Source: Paulownia fortunei
Taxonomy: Eukaryota > Streptophyta > Magnoliopsida > Lamiales > Paulowniaceae
Length of the DNA stretch: 64,000 nt
Direction: 5' to 3'
Assembly: GCA_019321725.1 (NCBI GenBank)
Contig: CM033109.1
Coordinates: 8,711,993-8,775,992, forward strand
The position numbers and the translations under genes are program-made. Each line of letters begins with the position of its first letter. Position 1 is the first letter of the stretch. The notes beneath the pieces are model-generated. The model worked only from the letters and a program-made list of their open reading frames with translations, searched no databases and was not told the DNA's origin. Positions 63,580-64,000 of this stretch are shown here, piece by piece.

Positions 63580-64000
63580 GTCAGTGACTTCAGAAATAAT
63601 TTAGTTTTCTAACCTTGAATTAGTACACTAAATGAAGATTTTGTTATGTAGTTACTTATTCTCCGGTGAAACTGATGTGAACATTTCTGTAAAAGTAACC
63701 GGTGAAGCCTCCAAGTAGGTGAACTGAAAACATAGAATCAACATCTTGTTTAAATTTGTACCCAGCTTGTGCAAAGGATGAAGTGAACTTCTGATGGTTA
63801 AAATAACTCCATAAATATGTTGTTGATAGGGTAGAAGAAATTTTGCAGGTAGGAACTAAATAAAAGTAGAAAACCCTACGTGATAAAGCTAAGAGACAAT
63901 TTTGTGTAGACTCAATCATAGTTTACGAATTCATATAGAACAATGCTGAACAATGAACTGAGTTACTACCAGTATTCATGAGTTTCTTGGCTTAAACACT
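63580..64000 (+). other. Intron 11 of the VAL-like gene (to window end)
   Basis: After the donor gtcagt at 63580 no exon resembling the rest of the CW domain was seen, so the next exon should lie beyond the window. Confidence 0.6.

Noticed and set aside
1..64000. CRISPR arrays, bacterial-type operons, rRNA or tRNA genes
   Set aside because: None seen; the window is plant nuclear DNA and the repeats present are transposon or tandem repeats. A tRNA scan was not possible here.

Overview
This is nuclear DNA of a flowering plant, almost certainly a eudicot. It is AT-rich, its genes have many GT-AG introns, and most of the window is transposable elements. Three host genes lie at the two ends; roughly 40 kb of nested and side-by-side transposons and AT-rich spacer lie between them.

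Left end (1-6.6 kb). A plus-strand gene of unknown function (five linked exons, about 1260-2576) faces a minus-strand type-A cytokinin response regulator of the ARR16/ARR17 type (five exons, 6093 down to 3532). The regulator would be about 155 residues with every key receiver-domain residue, but one base appears to be missing from an A run early in exon 1. Its intron 2 has undergone a 206-base tandem duplication that copied the splice donor.

Middle (10-49 kb). Three different Mutator-like elements (MULEs) lie in a row, all with transposase on the minus strand. (1) A MULE with transposase, SWIM finger and plant mobile domain (about 10.5-24.9 kb), split by a Ty3/gypsy element at 15032-21819 flanked by the target duplication TGTTG; it also carries a probable small TRIM-like element. 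(2) A structurally complete MULE at 28921-34267 with terminal inverted repeats (TIRs) of about 195 bases and a 10-base target duplication. (3) A FAR1-type MULE (about 35.84-49.05 kb) interrupted by a Ty1/copia element (39.49-47.01 kb), itself interrupted by a hAT transposon (about 41.0-44.17 kb). Between MULE 1 and MULE 2 lie a truncated class I TCP transcription-factor fragment and a 2.65-kb solo-LTR-like block with a three-copy tandem repeat inside it. Nearly all TE reading frames are broken.

Right end (49-64 kb). About 8.5 kb of AT-rich spacer precedes the first eleven coding exons of a VAL/HSI2-type B3 repressor (58169-63579 and beyond), encoding a PHD-like finger, B3 domain and CW zinc finger; the rest of the gene is outside the window.

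The two recognised host genes are both regulatory, one in cytokinin signalling and one in Polycomb-linked repression of seed genes. Nothing in the sequence shows that they act together. I found no credible novel multi-gene system. The points most worth following are the frame break and intron duplication in the ARR17-like gene, the nesting history, and the TCP fragment beside an LTR.
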